Source: Rhodospirillaceae bacterium (GTDB lineage: Bacteria > Pseudomonadota > Alphaproteobacteria > Reyranellales > Reyranellaceae). From it: a stretch of 64,000 nt of DNA. The DNA lies in contig WOUR01000004.1 of the NCBI GenBank assembly GCA_009772935.1, positions 1 to 64,000 of the forward strand, read 5' to 3'. This document shows positions 1-8,156 of this stretch, one piece after another (the stretch's first letter is position 1; every line of letters begins with the position of its first letter). The position numbers and the translations under genes are program-made. The notes beneath the pieces are model-generated. The model made no database searches, was not told the origin of the DNA, and saw only the letters and a program-made list of their open reading frames with translations.

Positions 1-1
1 G

Positions 2-115
2 GTCTATCTCCGCGCCGACGCCACCGTGCCCTACCGCTACGTCATGGAGACCCTCGCCGACGCCTCCAAGGGCGGCCTCTCCAAGATCGCCTTCGTCAGC
101 GAGCCAACGCGATAG
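2..115 (+). CDS. ExbD/TolR family protein, C-terminal end (partial)
   Basis: Only the last 37 codons are inside the window; the gene begins upstream of base 1 and stops with TAG at 113-115. The visible peptide contains VYLRADATVPYRYVMETLAD followed by a short GLSKIAFVSEPTR tail. This matches the periplasmic C-terminal domain of ExbD/TolR proteins, where a 'D..vpY..v' strand-helix ends in 'K.alvTep'. These proteins are proton-channel partners of ExbB/TolQ at the inner membrane and energise TonB or the Tol-Pal system. Which of the two cannot be decided from this fragment. Confidence 0.8.
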   Translation, partial: VYLRADATVPYRYVMETLADASKGGLSKIAFVSEPTR

Positions 116-118
116 GCC

Positions 119-745
119 TCAGCTCCGCGTTCCGGCGAAGCCCACCGTGGCGACGCCGGCGCCGACCAGCAGGCCGCCGCCCACCTTGTTGACGATGCCG
201 ATGGCGCGCGGATCGGAGGCCAGTCGCCGCGCCCGCGAGGCGACCAGCGCATAACCAAAGGCATTGGCGAAGGCCAGCACCAGGAACGTGGTCTCGAAGA
301 CCAGCATCTGCGTGAGGAAGTCCTCTTTGGGATCGAGGAACGCCGGCAGGAAGGCCACGAAGAAGGTGATGCTCTTCGGGTTCAGCGCCGTCACCAGCCA
401 GGCGTGCCCCAGCATCTTCGCGGCCGAAACGGCGTCTGTCCGCGGCGCGGCGTCGAGGGTGCCGCCGGCACGCCAAAGCTTGATGCCGAGATAGACCAGA
501 TAGGCGGCGCCGACCCATTTCAGGACCGTGAACAGCGTCGCCGAGGTCGCCAGCAGTGCGCCCAAGCCCAGCATAGAGAGCGTCATGGCGGTGAAGTCGC
601 CCAGAGCCACGCCGACTGCCATGGGCAGCGCGGTTCGCCAGCCCTGGCCCAGCGCATAGGAGACGACCAGCAGGACGGTCGGACCGGGGATCACCAGAAG
701 AACGCTCGACGCCGCCGCAAAGGCGGCCCAAGTTTCGAAGGACAT
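119..745 (-). CDS. LysE/RhtB family amino-acid exporter
   Basis: A 208-residue inner-membrane protein starting at MSFETW; an in-frame ATG 27 bases upstream is less likely. It carries the N-terminal LysE signature 'PGPTVLLVVSYALGQGWR' at about residues 20-37 and about six hydrophobic segments, the normal size and shape of the family. LysE/RhtB proteins export amino acids or derivatives by proton antiport; the substrate cannot be read from sequence. It is transcribed away from a TetR gene that starts 113 bases off, so it is the obvious candidate target of that repressor. The stop codon lies 4 bases from the end of the upstream ExbD gene on the other strand. Confidence 0.88.
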   Translation of the reverse strand: MSFETWAAFAAASSVLLVIPGPTVLLVVSYALGQGWRTALPMAVGVALGDFTAMTLSMLGLGALLATSATLFTVLKWVGAAYLVYLGIKLWRAGGTLDAAPRTDAVSAAKMLGHAWLVTALNPKSITFFVAFLPAFLDPKEDFLTQMLVFETTFLVLAFANAFGYALVASRARRLASDPRAIGIVNKVGGGLLVGAGVATVGFAGTRS

Positions 746-821
746 GAAAACCTCGTGGATTTCCACGATCAAGCCATGCCTCCACGGCGGCGTCAGCCGA
801 AATTTGGCCTCTTTCCAACGT

Positions 822-846
822 CAAGATTGCGGGCTATTGAATCTTG
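822..846. promoter_or_regulatory. Inverted repeat, candidate TetR operator
   Basis: CAAGATT (822-828) and AATCTTG (840-846) form perfect 7-base arms around an 11-base spacer, 11 bases before the TetR start at 858. A second short palindrome, CGTGGA-TT-TCCACG, lies at 754-767 just upstream of the lysE-type start. Either could be the autoregulatory operator in the divergent promoter region. This is inference from symmetry and position only. Confidence 0.4.
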
Positions 847-857
847 CTGGAGGCTGA

Positions 858-1478
858 ATGACCCGTTCCAAGGCGCGAGGCTATCATCACGGCGACCTGC
901 GCGAGGCGCTGGTGACGGCAGGCCGAAAGCTGGTTGAGGAAAAGGGCATCCGCGGCTTCACGTTGCGCGAATGCGCCCGCCGGGCCGAAGTCTCGCATGC
1001 GGCGCCTGCCCACCATTTCGCGTCGATGGACGATTTGCTGGTCGAACTCGTGCGCCGCGGCTTCGCCGAACTGACGGCTGCCATGACGACCGAAGCCGAA
1101 CGCGCGGCGGACGAAGAGCCGGCGTCGCGTCTGGTGGGTCTTGGCGTGGGCTATATGGCCTTCGCAGCGGCCAATCCCACGCTGTTTCAACTCATGTTCA
1201 GCCGGGAAGCCAATCACATAGAGCCCAAGGAAGGCGATGAGGGCGCCGAGAGCGTCCGTCGCCTGCTGGCGGGCGTTCTCGACGACGTGATCGGCGACGC
1301 GGCGGACGAGGTGCGCCAGCAGGCCGCCGATCTAGCCTGGGCCACCATGCACGGGTTCATCACCCTCGTGCTCGAAGGAGAGATCGGGCGCCGTGATTCC
1401 TCCAGGGCGTTGAAGGCCCGCGGACTTGCCGCTCTGGCGGCGATGGCTGAAACGGTGACGCGCCTCGCCCGGCCCTGA
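858..1478 (+). CDS. TetR/AcrR family transcriptional regulator
   Basis: A 206-residue repressor. Residues about 10-60 form the TetR DNA-binding domain, with the helix-turn-helix in 'FTLRECARRAEVSHAAPAHH' (about 34-53) followed by the usual 'F..mddLl.el' helix. The C-terminal two thirds are the variable helical ligand-binding and dimerisation domain, of the kind often annotated as a WHG domain. It is divergent from the LysE-type exporter, an arrangement typical of a local repressor of an efflux gene. The inducer is unknown. Confidence 0.88.
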   Translation: MTRSKARGYHHGDLREALVTAGRKLVEEKGIRGFTLRECARRAEVSHAAPAHHFASMDDLLVELVRRGFAELTAAMTTEAERAADEEPASRLVGLGVGYMAFAAANPTLFQLMFSREANHIEPKEGDEGAESVRRLLAGVLDDVIGDAADEVRQQAADLAWATMHGFITLVLEGEIGRRDSSRALKARGLAALAAMAETVTRLARP

Positions 1479-1490
1479 CCGGACCGGCGC

Positions 1491-2045
1491 TCAGAGAGGA
1501 ATGCGAAACAGCAGCGCCTCAGTGCCGCCGTGCGCGGCGACCTTGGTGAAGCGCTCGACGAGGATACCGCCGTTGGCGGTGATGACCTTCTGCGAGGGCA
1601 GATTGTCGGGATCGGTCGTCAGGTCGACATGCGGTAGCCCGTGCCGCCGGATCTCCTTCAGGAGCATTCCCAGCGCCAGGGTCGCGTAGCCGCGCTGGCG
1701 TTTCCAGGGCGCGACGGCATAGCCGATGTGGCCGAGAACGTACGAGGGGAGCGCGGCCGTCCCCGGCTGCCAGCGAAAGCCGATCGAGCCGCAGAACTCT
1801 CCGTCCCACATCCAGCGCCGGTAGCCGGGCATTCGCGCCACTGTCGTGCCGTCGGGCAGGGTTATCGGGCCGGGCTTGGCTTCAGGATCGTCCAGCGAGG
1901 CCACGAACGCGGCCGGATCGGCCTCAATGCGCGCCAGTTCCTCGCGCGGCGCCTCGTTGACCCGCACATTGTCGGGCGACCACCCGCGGCGGAGCGCGTC
2001 GGCATAGCCGTCGAGGTGGGCGAGATCGGGCACGATGAGCTGCAA
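1491..2045 (-). CDS. GNAT family N-acetyltransferase
   Basis: A 184-residue acetyltransferase. The acetyl-CoA-binding motif A is in 'GYAVAPWKRQRGYATLAL', with the R-x-x-G-x-A pyrophosphate loop, followed by 'HVDLTTDPDNLPSQKVITANGG', the usual motif B region where N-S/P-x-x contacts CoA. I place the start at TTG 2045 because AAGGAAAG lies 5 bases upstream. An in-frame ATG at 2081 has no comparable ribosome binding site but would add 12 residues. The substrate is unknown. It is divergent from the HAD gene and converges on the TetR gene. Confidence 0.82.
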   Translation of the reverse strand: MQLIVPDLAHLDGYADALRRGWSPDNVRVNEAPREELARIEADPAAFVASLDDPEAKPGPITLPDGTTVARMPGYRRWMWDGEFCGSIGFRWQPGTAALPSYVLGHIGYAVAPWKRQRGYATLALGMLLKEIRRHGLPHVDLTTDPDNLPSQKVITANGGILVERFTKVAAHGGTEALLFRIPL

Positions 2046-2089
2046 CGGACTTTCCTTTTCGGACCATGGGTGCTGTAGCATGCCGGATC

Positions 2090-2713
2090 ATGAGTTCCAG
2101 CCCCGTCCTCGTCCTCGACATCGATGGTGTCGTCTCGCTTGCCCAGCCCGGCTCGGCGCATCCCTGGTACGCGACCCTCAAGGAAGACTGGGGCCTCGAC
2201 CACGACGAGGAACTGGCGCCGGAATTCTTCCTGAAGCCCGAGTTCATGGAAGTGCTGCGCGGCCGGCTCGACCTCTACGTCGCCCTTCATGAGTATTTCG
2301 AGACCAAGGGCCTGGCCGACCGGCTCGAGGAATTCGTTTCCTACTGGTTCGAGAAGGACGCCGATATCGATCGTGGCGTTCTCGCGCAGGCCGACGCCTG
2401 GCGCCGTCGAACGGGCGGGCGCGTCTACGCCGCGACCAACCAGGAGCATCATCGCATCGCCTACCTGCGCGACCATCTCGGCCTCGGCGCGCATTTCGAT
2501 GAGATCGTCTATTCGGCCGCGCTTGGCGTCTGCAAGCCCGAGCGTGTGTTCTACACGAACGCGCAGGCCCGCATGGGAGTCACGGTTGCCCAGTCGATCC
2601 TGTTCGTCGACGACAAGACCAGCAACGTCGACGGCGCCCGCATGGCCGGCTGGCGCGCCATGCTTTATCGCGGCCCCGAGAGTCTCGAGCGGGCGCTGGC
2701 GGGCTGGGGTTAG
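2090..2713 (+). CDS. HAD family hydrolase
   Basis: A 207-residue haloacid dehalogenase superfamily phosphatase. Motif I is LVLDIDGVV, with the nucleophile and acid/base aspartates at D10 and D12. Motif II is near 'YAATNQEH', the motif III lysine is in 'GVCKPERVFY', and motif IV is 'ILFVDDKTSNVDGA'. The helical insert between motifs I and II makes it a C1-cap HAD. The start at 2090 puts motif I directly after the initiator as in most HAD proteins; an upstream ATG at 2066 is possible. The substrate is unknown. Its stop overlaps the stop of mdcB on the other strand. Confidence 0.85.
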   Translation: MSSSPVLVLDIDGVVSLAQPGSAHPWYATLKEDWGLDHDEELAPEFFLKPEFMEVLRGRLDLYVALHEYFETKGLADRLEEFVSYWFEKDADIDRGVLAQADAWRRRTGGRVYAATNQEHHRIAYLRDHLGLGAHFDEIVYSAALGVCKPERVFYTNAQARMGVTVAQSILFVDDKTSNVDGARMAGWRAMLYRGPESLERALAGWG

Positions 2714-3546
2714 GCGTCGCCGCAGCAGCGCGAGACGAGGAGCGTGCAGGCTAGCAGGTCTGCGCAGCCGCCGGCCGAGAGGTTGCGCGCGATGAAGACA
2801 CGGTGCAGCGCTTCCGCCTTCTCGAACCAGCCGGGCTGGTGGCAACCGCCGTCTGCGAGGAAGTCCGCGGCCGACTGGCGGACGAACGAGCCGGCCTCGA
2901 GGCCGCCGCGATAGAGTACCGTCGTGTCGTCGATCGACGACATCAGGACGAACAGGGCCTGGATGCCGGCGGTCTGGGCGTCGAGACCGGCCTGCCGTGC
3001 CGCGCGGAAGGCGGGGAGGCCGGTTTCGAAGATGCCGGGAAAGGCGAGGGCAGCCTCGCGTCGCGCTCCATCGCGTCCCGTTCGGCGGCGGACCTCGGCA
3101 CCATGGGTGGTCTCGCCGTCGCGGGCGGCATGGGCGTCCAGGGAGGCGCCCCAAGTGTCCTTCAACGACGCGCGGATCGCTGCCGGGGATAGTCCAACGG
3201 AGAGCGCCTGCGTGCGGGCAATGGCGGCGACGACAAGGCCAACCGAGAAGATCGCGCCTCGATGTGTATTGACGCCACCCGTTACCGTCAGCATCCCTCG
3301 CTCGGCCTCGATGCCGAGCGGCATAAGGGTCCGCTCGAACGAGCCGGCCACACGGCCTGCCGCAGCGAGGGACGCGAAGGGCTGCAGCAGCGAATTCGCC
3401 GACCGGCACATCAGGTCGAAATCCATGTCGGCATGGGCGCCGGAATCGATGGGGCTGACGAGGCCTGGCTTGGGATAGGCCTGCAACTCGTCACGCATCG
3501 CGGTCACGGCCGCCTCGGCCAGCGCCAGATCCTCGGAGGTCGTCAT
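2710..3546 (-). CDS. mdcB: Triphosphoribosyl-dephospho-CoA synthase MdcB
   Basis: A 278-residue member of the CitG/MdcB family. It makes 2'-(5''-triphosphoribosyl)-3'-dephospho-CoA from ATP and dephospho-CoA, the precursor of the malonate decarboxylase prosthetic group. Family signatures visible include 'EAYPKPGLVSP.DSGAH.DMD' near residues 18-38 (here QAYPKPGLVSPIDSGAHADM), 'GVNTHRGAIFSVGL' and 'SSIDDTTVLYRGG'. It is the last gene of the mdc operon; its ATG overlaps the mdcG stop in an ATGA, so the two are probably translationally coupled. Confidence 0.93.
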   Translation of the reverse strand: MTTSEDLALAEAAVTAMRDELQAYPKPGLVSPIDSGAHADMDFDLMCRSANSLLQPFASLAAAGRVAGSFERTLMPLGIEAERGMLTVTGGVNTHRGAIFSVGLVVAAIARTQALSVGLSPAAIRASLKDTWGASLDAHAARDGETTHGAEVRRRTGRDGARREAALAFPGIFETGLPAFRAARQAGLDAQTAGIQALFVLMSSIDDTTVLYRGGLEAGSFVRQSAADFLADGGCHQPGWFEKAEALHRVFIARNLSAGGCADLLACTLLVSRCCGDA

Positions 3547-4175
3547 CCGAGCTGGGTGCGCGGCAAGAGCTTCAGGGTGTCGACGGATTTCAGCAGGACC
3601 TCGTTCCGGTCCTGCAGGAACTCGCGCCACTGGACCTCGCCGAGACCGGGGAACGAAAGCTCGCCATCGATGCGGAAGGCGAGGTCCTGCTCCTCGCGCG
3701 CGAGGAAGGCAGCCGCACGGCCGGCCGCGTCGAGGTCTGCGACGTCGATCACCACGTCGAGGTCGGACGCCTCGTGCACATGTCGCTCCCCGGTCAGAGC
3801 CTGCCACATCCAGCTTCCGTAGACGTGGATGTCCTGGCCGGCCTGGGCCGCGGCGGAAACCAGGCGGGAAAATGAATGACTCTCTGCCATCGCCGCAGGG
3901 CAGCCCGCGATCTCCGCGAGGCCCGGCGGCCGTGCGTGGCGAACGATGTGAGCCGGGTCGGTCACGGCCGCCACGCGGCGCGGCCGCAGCCCGGGATGGG
4001 CGGGATCGGTGGTGCAGAAACCCAGCCCGATCTCGTCGCCGTCATTCCGGCGGCGGGTCACGACGAAGGGACGACCGGCCGTGTGCCAGCTCGCCGCCCG
4101 GGTGCGATCGTCAGCGGTCCCTGCCCTCGGGGCCTGCGCCAGCCAGACCAGCGTGTGACGGCGGAGACCGGTCAT
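3543..4175 (-). CDS. mdcG: Malonate decarboxylase holo-ACP synthase MdcG (phosphoribosyl-dephospho-CoA transferase)
   Basis: A 210-residue nucleotidyltransferase that transfers the phosphoribosyl-dephospho-CoA group made by MdcB onto a serine of the acyl-carrier subunit MdcC. The nucleotidyltransferase metal motif is in 'YGSWMWQALTG' and 'ASDLDVVIDV' (about residues 119-145), with the S-D-x-D pair that binds magnesium. The start overlaps the mdcE stop (ATGA) and the stop overlaps the mdcB start. The length is typical for the family. Confidence 0.92.
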   Translation of the reverse strand: MTGLRRHTLVWLAQAPRAGTADDRTRAASWHTAGRPFVVTRRRNDGDEIGLGFCTTDPAHPGLRPRRVAAVTDPAHIVRHARPPGLAEIAGCPAAMAESHSFSRLVSAAAQAGQDIHVYGSWMWQALTGERHVHEASDLDVVIDVADLDAAGRAAAFLAREEQDLAFRIDGELSFPGLGEVQWREFLQDRNEVLLKSVDTLKLLPRTQLG

Positions 4176-4912
4176 CGCGCCGATTCGGCGAGGACCTTCT
4201 TTCGGATGTCGAGGGCGAGCTTGCGGCCGCCACGCTTCTTGCCGAGCTCCGCGCGATTGTCCTCTGTCGACGAGGCCGTGATGGCGGCGGCGAGCTTCGC
4301 CTGGATGTCGTCGCTGGCCGACCAGACTTCCTCGACTCCGCCCAGCAACGCAAACGGCGCGGCACCGAACTCCAGAGAGGGCATGGTCTTCGAAAGCTTC
4401 TCGAGCACGGGAGCGGGGATTTTCGTGACTGCCGACATCGCTGCGATCGGCATCAGCCCGACACTGGCCGAATCGAGCGCATAGATACGGTCGGCGAACA
4501 TTCCGTAGCAGAGAAAGGCGCCGCCGACAGCCTGGCCGGTCGCGACGGTAATGAGTTTGTGTCCCTTGCGCCGTGCCAGTTCTAGGCAGGACAGGAGATG
4601 GCCGAAGTAGCTGGCGAGGCCCAGCATTTCGGCGACGCGGTTGGGCTCCTGGCCGGCGCTGTCGACCAGCATGACGATCGGCGTCTTCGGCTGCTTCTCG
4701 ATGCACTCGATCACGTGGGCGGCGAGGCGTAGCGCGGCACCATTGTCGATATAGGTGCCGTCGCAGGTGCCGATGACGCAGACCTTCTTGCCGTCGACCG
4801 CGGCGTAGCCGGTCAGGACGGACTTTTCGATGTCGATTCCCTTGGCGGAGGCGCCGAACAGGCGGACCAGGACGGTGCGGGCGGACGGCTTCTTCGGTGT
4901 CGGCTTCTTCAT
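4172..4912 (-). CDS. mdcE: Malonate decarboxylase gamma subunit MdcE (co-decarboxylase)
   Basis: A 246-residue carboxyltransferase-fold subunit. With MdcD it forms the heterodimer that decarboxylates malonyl-S-ACP to acetyl-S-ACP. Crotonase-like features include 'IVMLVDSAGQEPNRVAEMLGL', the glycine-rich 'ATGQAVGGAFLCYGMFADRIYAL' and 'SVGLMPIAAMSAVTKIPAPVLEKLS', all typical of MdcE. It starts 3 bases after the mdcD stop and overlaps mdcG by 4 bases. The N-terminus is lysine and proline rich. Confidence 0.94.
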   Translation of the reverse strand: MKKPTPKKPSARTVLVRLFGASAKGIDIEKSVLTGYAAVDGKKVCVIGTCDGTYIDNGAALRLAAHVIECIEKQPKTPIVMLVDSAGQEPNRVAEMLGLASYFGHLLSCLELARRKGHKLITVATGQAVGGAFLCYGMFADRIYALDSASVGLMPIAAMSAVTKIPAPVLEKLSKTMPSLEFGAAPFALLGGVEEVWSASDDIQAKLAAAITASSTEDNRAELGKKRGGRKLALDIRKKVLAESAR

Positions 4913-4915
4913 GAC

Positions 4916-5794
4916 CTACTTCCCACGTTTGGCGAGGGCTGCGAAGTCGGGGCCCGACGCCAGCGACGCCGCTTCGATGTTCCGCACGCCCATGCCTTTC
5001 CAGACGGTGTCGGGATCGGTGGCTGCGCCGAACCTCTTCAGCCGCTTCGCCAAATCCTTCTGGCGCGCCTTGAGGGCGGCGAGGCTGACGGCATTCGACT
5101 TGCCCAGGAACTTGGAGATGCCGTCCCGGACGGCGTCCGCCGTGTCGTGCACGAGGGCATCCGCATCGCCCAGCAGGTACTTGGTCTTGCCGCCGCTCGT
5201 CTTCCAGACCAGGGCGCGGTTGGCCGAATCGTAGGCCTTCTTGCCCATCCACTTCTCGATGACGATCGGGCCCGAGATGCCGAGGCGGCCATGCTCGGTC
5301 ATCACGCGGAAGTCGCAGCAGGTGGACAGGATGCCGATACCGCCATAGGCGCCGATGTCGGTGGCGATGACCGCGATGGTGGGGACCTTCAAGGCGCGGC
5401 ATTCGAAGATCGCACGCATCGTCTCGGCGATGGCGATCTCGCCCGACGAGCCTTCGTGTAGGCGCACGCCGCCGCTCTCGACGATCAGCACGCACGGCAC
5501 CTTGTCGCGCGCGGCGGCCTTGAACAGGCCGGTGAGCTTGGCCCCGTGGATCTCGCCGACGGCGCCGCCGACGAACTGGCCGACCTGGGCCGCGAGATAG
5601 ATCTTCTTGCCGCCGATCCGCGCGTGGCCGATCACCAGGCCATCGTCGAACGACACCGGAATGCCGAGTTGGGCGAGATAGGGGCTGGTGATCCGTTCCG
5701 GCGGCGGCAACAGCTCGGAGAACGAGCCCGCGTCGACGAGGGCAGCGATGCGCTGGCGCGCGGTCAGTTCGTGGAAAAGAATGGCGCCGGTCAT
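4916..5794 (-). CDS. mdcD: Malonate decarboxylase beta subunit MdcD
   Basis: A 292-residue carboxyltransferase subunit related to acetyl-CoA carboxylase beta. It partners MdcE in removing CO2 from ACP-bound malonate without biotin. Diagnostic stretches are 'ELTARQRIAALVDAGSFSEL' near the start, 'GKKIYLAAQVGQFVGGAVGEI', 'IVESGGVRLHEGSSGEIAIAE' and 'IGAYGGIGILSTCCDFRVMT'. The start ATG overlaps the mdcC stop (ATGA). I see no biotin-attachment (AMKM) motif, as expected for the biotin-independent soluble enzyme. Confidence 0.95.
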   Translation of the reverse strand: MTGAILFHELTARQRIAALVDAGSFSELLPPPERITSPYLAQLGIPVSFDDGLVIGHARIGGKKIYLAAQVGQFVGGAVGEIHGAKLTGLFKAAARDKVPCVLIVESGGVRLHEGSSGEIAIAETMRAIFECRALKVPTIAVIATDIGAYGGIGILSTCCDFRVMTEHGRLGISGPIVIEKWMGKKAYDSANRALVWKTSGGKTKYLLGDADALVHDTADAVRDGISKFLGKSNAVSLAALKARQKDLAKRLKRFGAATDPDTVWKGMGVRNIEAASLASGPDFAALAKRGK

Positions 5795-6114
5795 TTGTCG
5801 CCCTTGGTGAGATGGTCGTAGGCTTGGCGCAGGCGCAGGTTGACGAGCACGGGCGGAGCGCCCTGGTCGTTGATCGTGACCTTCGTGCCGCCGGCCGGAT
5901 AGTGATGGGCGAAGTCGGCGAGGGCCGCCAACCACGAAGCCTTGTAGCCGGGGATCGAGGTCTCGACGTGGCATTCCATTGCGTCGGCGGGCTTGCTGCC
6001 ACGCTCCATCAGGACTTCCAGATTGCCGGAACCCACGACGCCCGCGAGCGCCCATGGCTTGGCCGTCTTCGCGCCGAGTGGCTTGGACGGGAAGGACTTG
6101 GTGAACTTTTCCAT
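5791..6114 (-). CDS. mdcC: Malonate decarboxylase acyl carrier protein MdcC (delta subunit)
   Basis: A 107-residue acyl carrier subunit. The prosthetic-group serine is probably Ser29 in 'AGVVGSGNLEVLMERG', which matches the G-S-G-(D/N)-L-E-V motif of MdcC/CitD proteins. The carrier swings malonyl and acetyl groups between MdcA and MdcDE. The N-terminal lysine and phenylalanine-rich peptide (MEKFTKSFPSK) replaces the shorter leader of enterobacterial forms. It lies 10 bases after mdcA and overlaps mdcD by 4. Confidence 0.93.
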   Translation of the reverse strand: MEKFTKSFPSKPLGAKTAKPWALAGVVGSGNLEVLMERGSKPADAMECHVETSIPGYKASWLAALADFAHHYPAGGTKVTINDQGAPPVLVNLRLRQAYDHLTKGDK

Positions 6115-6124
6115 GCTGATCGGC

Positions 6125-7774
6125 CTACCAGTCGACGAATTGCGAGGGCGGGTCGTAGAGCCCGTTCGACCAGCGCACGAGGCCCTTGATGTCCTGCGTG
6201 GCCAGCAGGCTGCGGCTCGCCTCCGACGGGCGGACGCCGACATCCTCGGGCAGTTGGACGATTCCGCGGGCCCGCAGGTCCTCGGTTTCGCGCTTCTTGC
6301 GCTTCAGGCCGACCGGCGTGTAGCCGGCGACGGCACGGATGGCCGCCTGGCGTTCGGCGACGGAGCGACAGGCCGCGAGGTTCGCGATGCCTTCCTCGGT
6401 GACGACGTGCGTGACGTCATCGCCATAGATCATCACGGGCGTGACGCCGTGCAGGGCCTTGCGAATGCCCGGATCGGTGGCGTCGAGCTCTTCGACGAAC
6501 GTCGGTACGCGGCCGGCCTGGAAGGTCTCGACCATCTGGACGACGAGCTTGCGGCCGGGCGGCGAACCGGGCCCCGGATTGGCTTCCGCGCCGGCCTTCA
6601 GCCATGCCTTCGTCGGATGGCGGCGGCCGGTCGGCTGGCAGCCCATGTTGGGCGCGCCGCCGAAGCCGGTGATGCGGTTCTTCGAGACGGTCGAGGAGTT
6701 GCCATTGATGTCGATCTGCAGCGACGCGCCGATGAACATGTCGATGGCATAGTGACCGGCCAGCTGGCCCATCGCGCGGTTGGAATGGAAGCTGCCGTCG
6801 CGCCCGGTGAAGAACACGTCGGAGCGCGCCGCCGTATACCGTTCCATGCCGACTTCGCCACCGACCGCGAAGACGCTCTCGACCCAGCCCGACTCGATAG
6901 CCGGGATCAGGGTTGGTAGCGGATTTACCATCCAGTATTTGCAGATCTTGCCCTTGAGGCCGAGGCGTTCGCCGTAGGTCGGCAGCAGCAGCTCGATGGC
7001 GGCTGTGTTGAACCCGACGCCGTGGTTCAGCGACTGCACTTCATATTTCTCGTAGATGCCGCGCAGGGCCACCATGGCCATCAGTACCTGGACGTCGGTG
7101 ATGGCGGCGGGGTCGCGCGTGAACAGCGCCTGCAGGTGCATCGGGTAGGGCGCCTGGACGACGAGGTCGACCTGGTCGGCCGGAATGTCGATGCGCGGCA
7201 GCTTGTCGACGATCTCGTTGACCTGGGCGAACACGATGCCGTCGGAAAAGGCGGTCGGCTCGACGATTGCCGGCGTCTCCTCGGTGTTGGCGGCCAGGAA
7301 GAGGTTGCCCTTGCGATCGGCCTGGGCGGCGGCGATTAGCGCTACGCGCGGCGTCAGATCAATGTAATAGCGCGCATAGATCTCGTTGTAGGTGTGGATG
7401 GCCCCGACCGGGAACTTCTTTGCCTTCACGAGGTCGGCGATGGCAGTGCCCTGTGGTCCAGCGTAGCAGAAGTCGACCTGCTTGATCATGCCCTTCTTGA
7501 AGAGCTCGATGTGCGCCGGCAGCGTGATGCAGGACATCACGAGATGGATGTCGCGCAGATCCTTCTTGTCCAGCGTCGCGAGCTGGTTGGCGAGAAAGTC
7601 TGCCTGCTTCTGGTTGTCGCCTTCGAGGCAGAGGATGTCGCCCGGTTCGATGATGCGCCGAAGCACCTCAGGTACCTTGTCGACGCTCACGAACTTTCCG
7701 CGAGCCAGCTTGCCGACCCGAGCGATGCGCTCGGCCTTGTTCTGGCGGCGCTTCGCCGATTTTGCAGTGTTCAT
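6125..7774 (-). CDS. mdcA: Malonate decarboxylase alpha subunit MdcA (acetyl-S-ACP:malonate ACP transferase)
   Basis: A 549-residue first enzyme of the operon. It swaps the acetyl group on MdcC for malonate, releasing acetate. It belongs to the CoA-transferase I-like family of CitF/MdcA. Stretches such as 'VPEVLRRIIEPGDILCLEGDNQKQADFLA', here shown in part by GDILCLEGDNQKQADF, and 'GSFHSNRAMGQLAGHYAIDM' and 'GFGGAPNMGCQPTGRRHPT' are characteristic, and the length is that of the family. A lysine and arginine-rich N-terminus (KSAKRRQNKAERIARV) precedes the domain. It is the promoter-proximal gene, transcribed away from the cupin gene. Confidence 0.95.
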   Translation of the reverse strand: MNTAKSAKRRQNKAERIARVGKLARGKFVSVDKVPEVLRRIIEPGDILCLEGDNQKQADFLANQLATLDKKDLRDIHLVMSCITLPAHIELFKKGMIKQVDFCYAGPQGTAIADLVKAKKFPVGAIHTYNEIYARYYIDLTPRVALIAAAQADRKGNLFLAANTEETPAIVEPTAFSDGIVFAQVNEIVDKLPRIDIPADQVDLVVQAPYPMHLQALFTRDPAAITDVQVLMAMVALRGIYEKYEVQSLNHGVGFNTAAIELLLPTYGERLGLKGKICKYWMVNPLPTLIPAIESGWVESVFAVGGEVGMERYTAARSDVFFTGRDGSFHSNRAMGQLAGHYAIDMFIGASLQIDINGNSSTVSKNRITGFGGAPNMGCQPTGRRHPTKAWLKAGAEANPGPGSPPGRKLVVQMVETFQAGRVPTFVEELDATDPGIRKALHGVTPVMIYGDDVTHVVTEEGIANLAACRSVAERQAAIRAVAGYTPVGLKRKKRETEDLRARGIVQLPEDVGVRPSEASRSLLATQDIKGLVRWSNGLYDPPSQFVDW

Positions 7775-7825
7775 GTGGCCTTTTTCGTCTATCCGGTGGT
7801 GCCGGTCAATGTGCTAAAGCGAACC

Positions 7826-8155
7826 ATGCTTATGTTTGAAATACCCTTTGGGACGACCGACTGGGAAAGCGTCGAGCGCACGGAGCATCCGGGCGAAACC
7901 GGCAGGGCGTTCTGGCGCACCCGGACCTTCAACAACATCCGAGTGCGGATCGTGGAGTACACGCCGGGCTACCTCGCGGATCATTGGTGCCAGAAGGGCC
8001 ATATCCTGCTGGTGCTCGAGGGCGAGCTCTCGACCGAGCTGGCGGACGGCCGCACCGTCACGCTGAAGCAGGGCCAGAGCTATCAGGTCGCCGACAATAC
8101 GCTCGGCCATCGGTCGCGGACGGAATTGGGCGCCAAACTCTTCATAGTGGACTGA
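7826..8155 (+). CDS. DHCW-motif cupin fold protein
   Basis: A small 109-residue single-domain cupin. It contains 'ADHWCQKGHILLVLEGEL', the D-H-(C/W)-x-x-K-G-H motif of the small DHCW cupins, followed by the second cupin strand 'LKQGQSYQVADNTLGHRS'. The histidines are candidate metal ligands. An alternative ATG lies 6 bases downstream. It is divergent from mdcA across only 51 bases and is followed after a single base by a dehydrogenase gene. The biochemical role is unknown; a regulatory or isomerase-like function on a small acid would fit its place but is speculation. Confidence 0.8.
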   Translation: MLMFEIPFGTTDWESVERTEHPGETGRAFWRTRTFNNIRVRIVEYTPGYLADHWCQKGHILLVLEGELSTELADGRTVTLKQGQSYQVADNTLGHRSRTELGAKLFIVD

Positions 8156-8156
8156 T

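Noticed and set aside
3543-6002. A very long minus-strand reading frame running across the mdc genes
   Set aside because: Only its last 210 codons (mdcG) are real; the remainder is an out-of-frame shadow of mdcC, mdcD and mdcE with arginine-rich nonsense sequence.
7775-7825. TTGACC as the -35 of an mdcA promoter
   Set aside because: A TTGACC hexamer is present on the minus strand, but the base string 17 bases downstream (GAAAAA) is not a credible -10.
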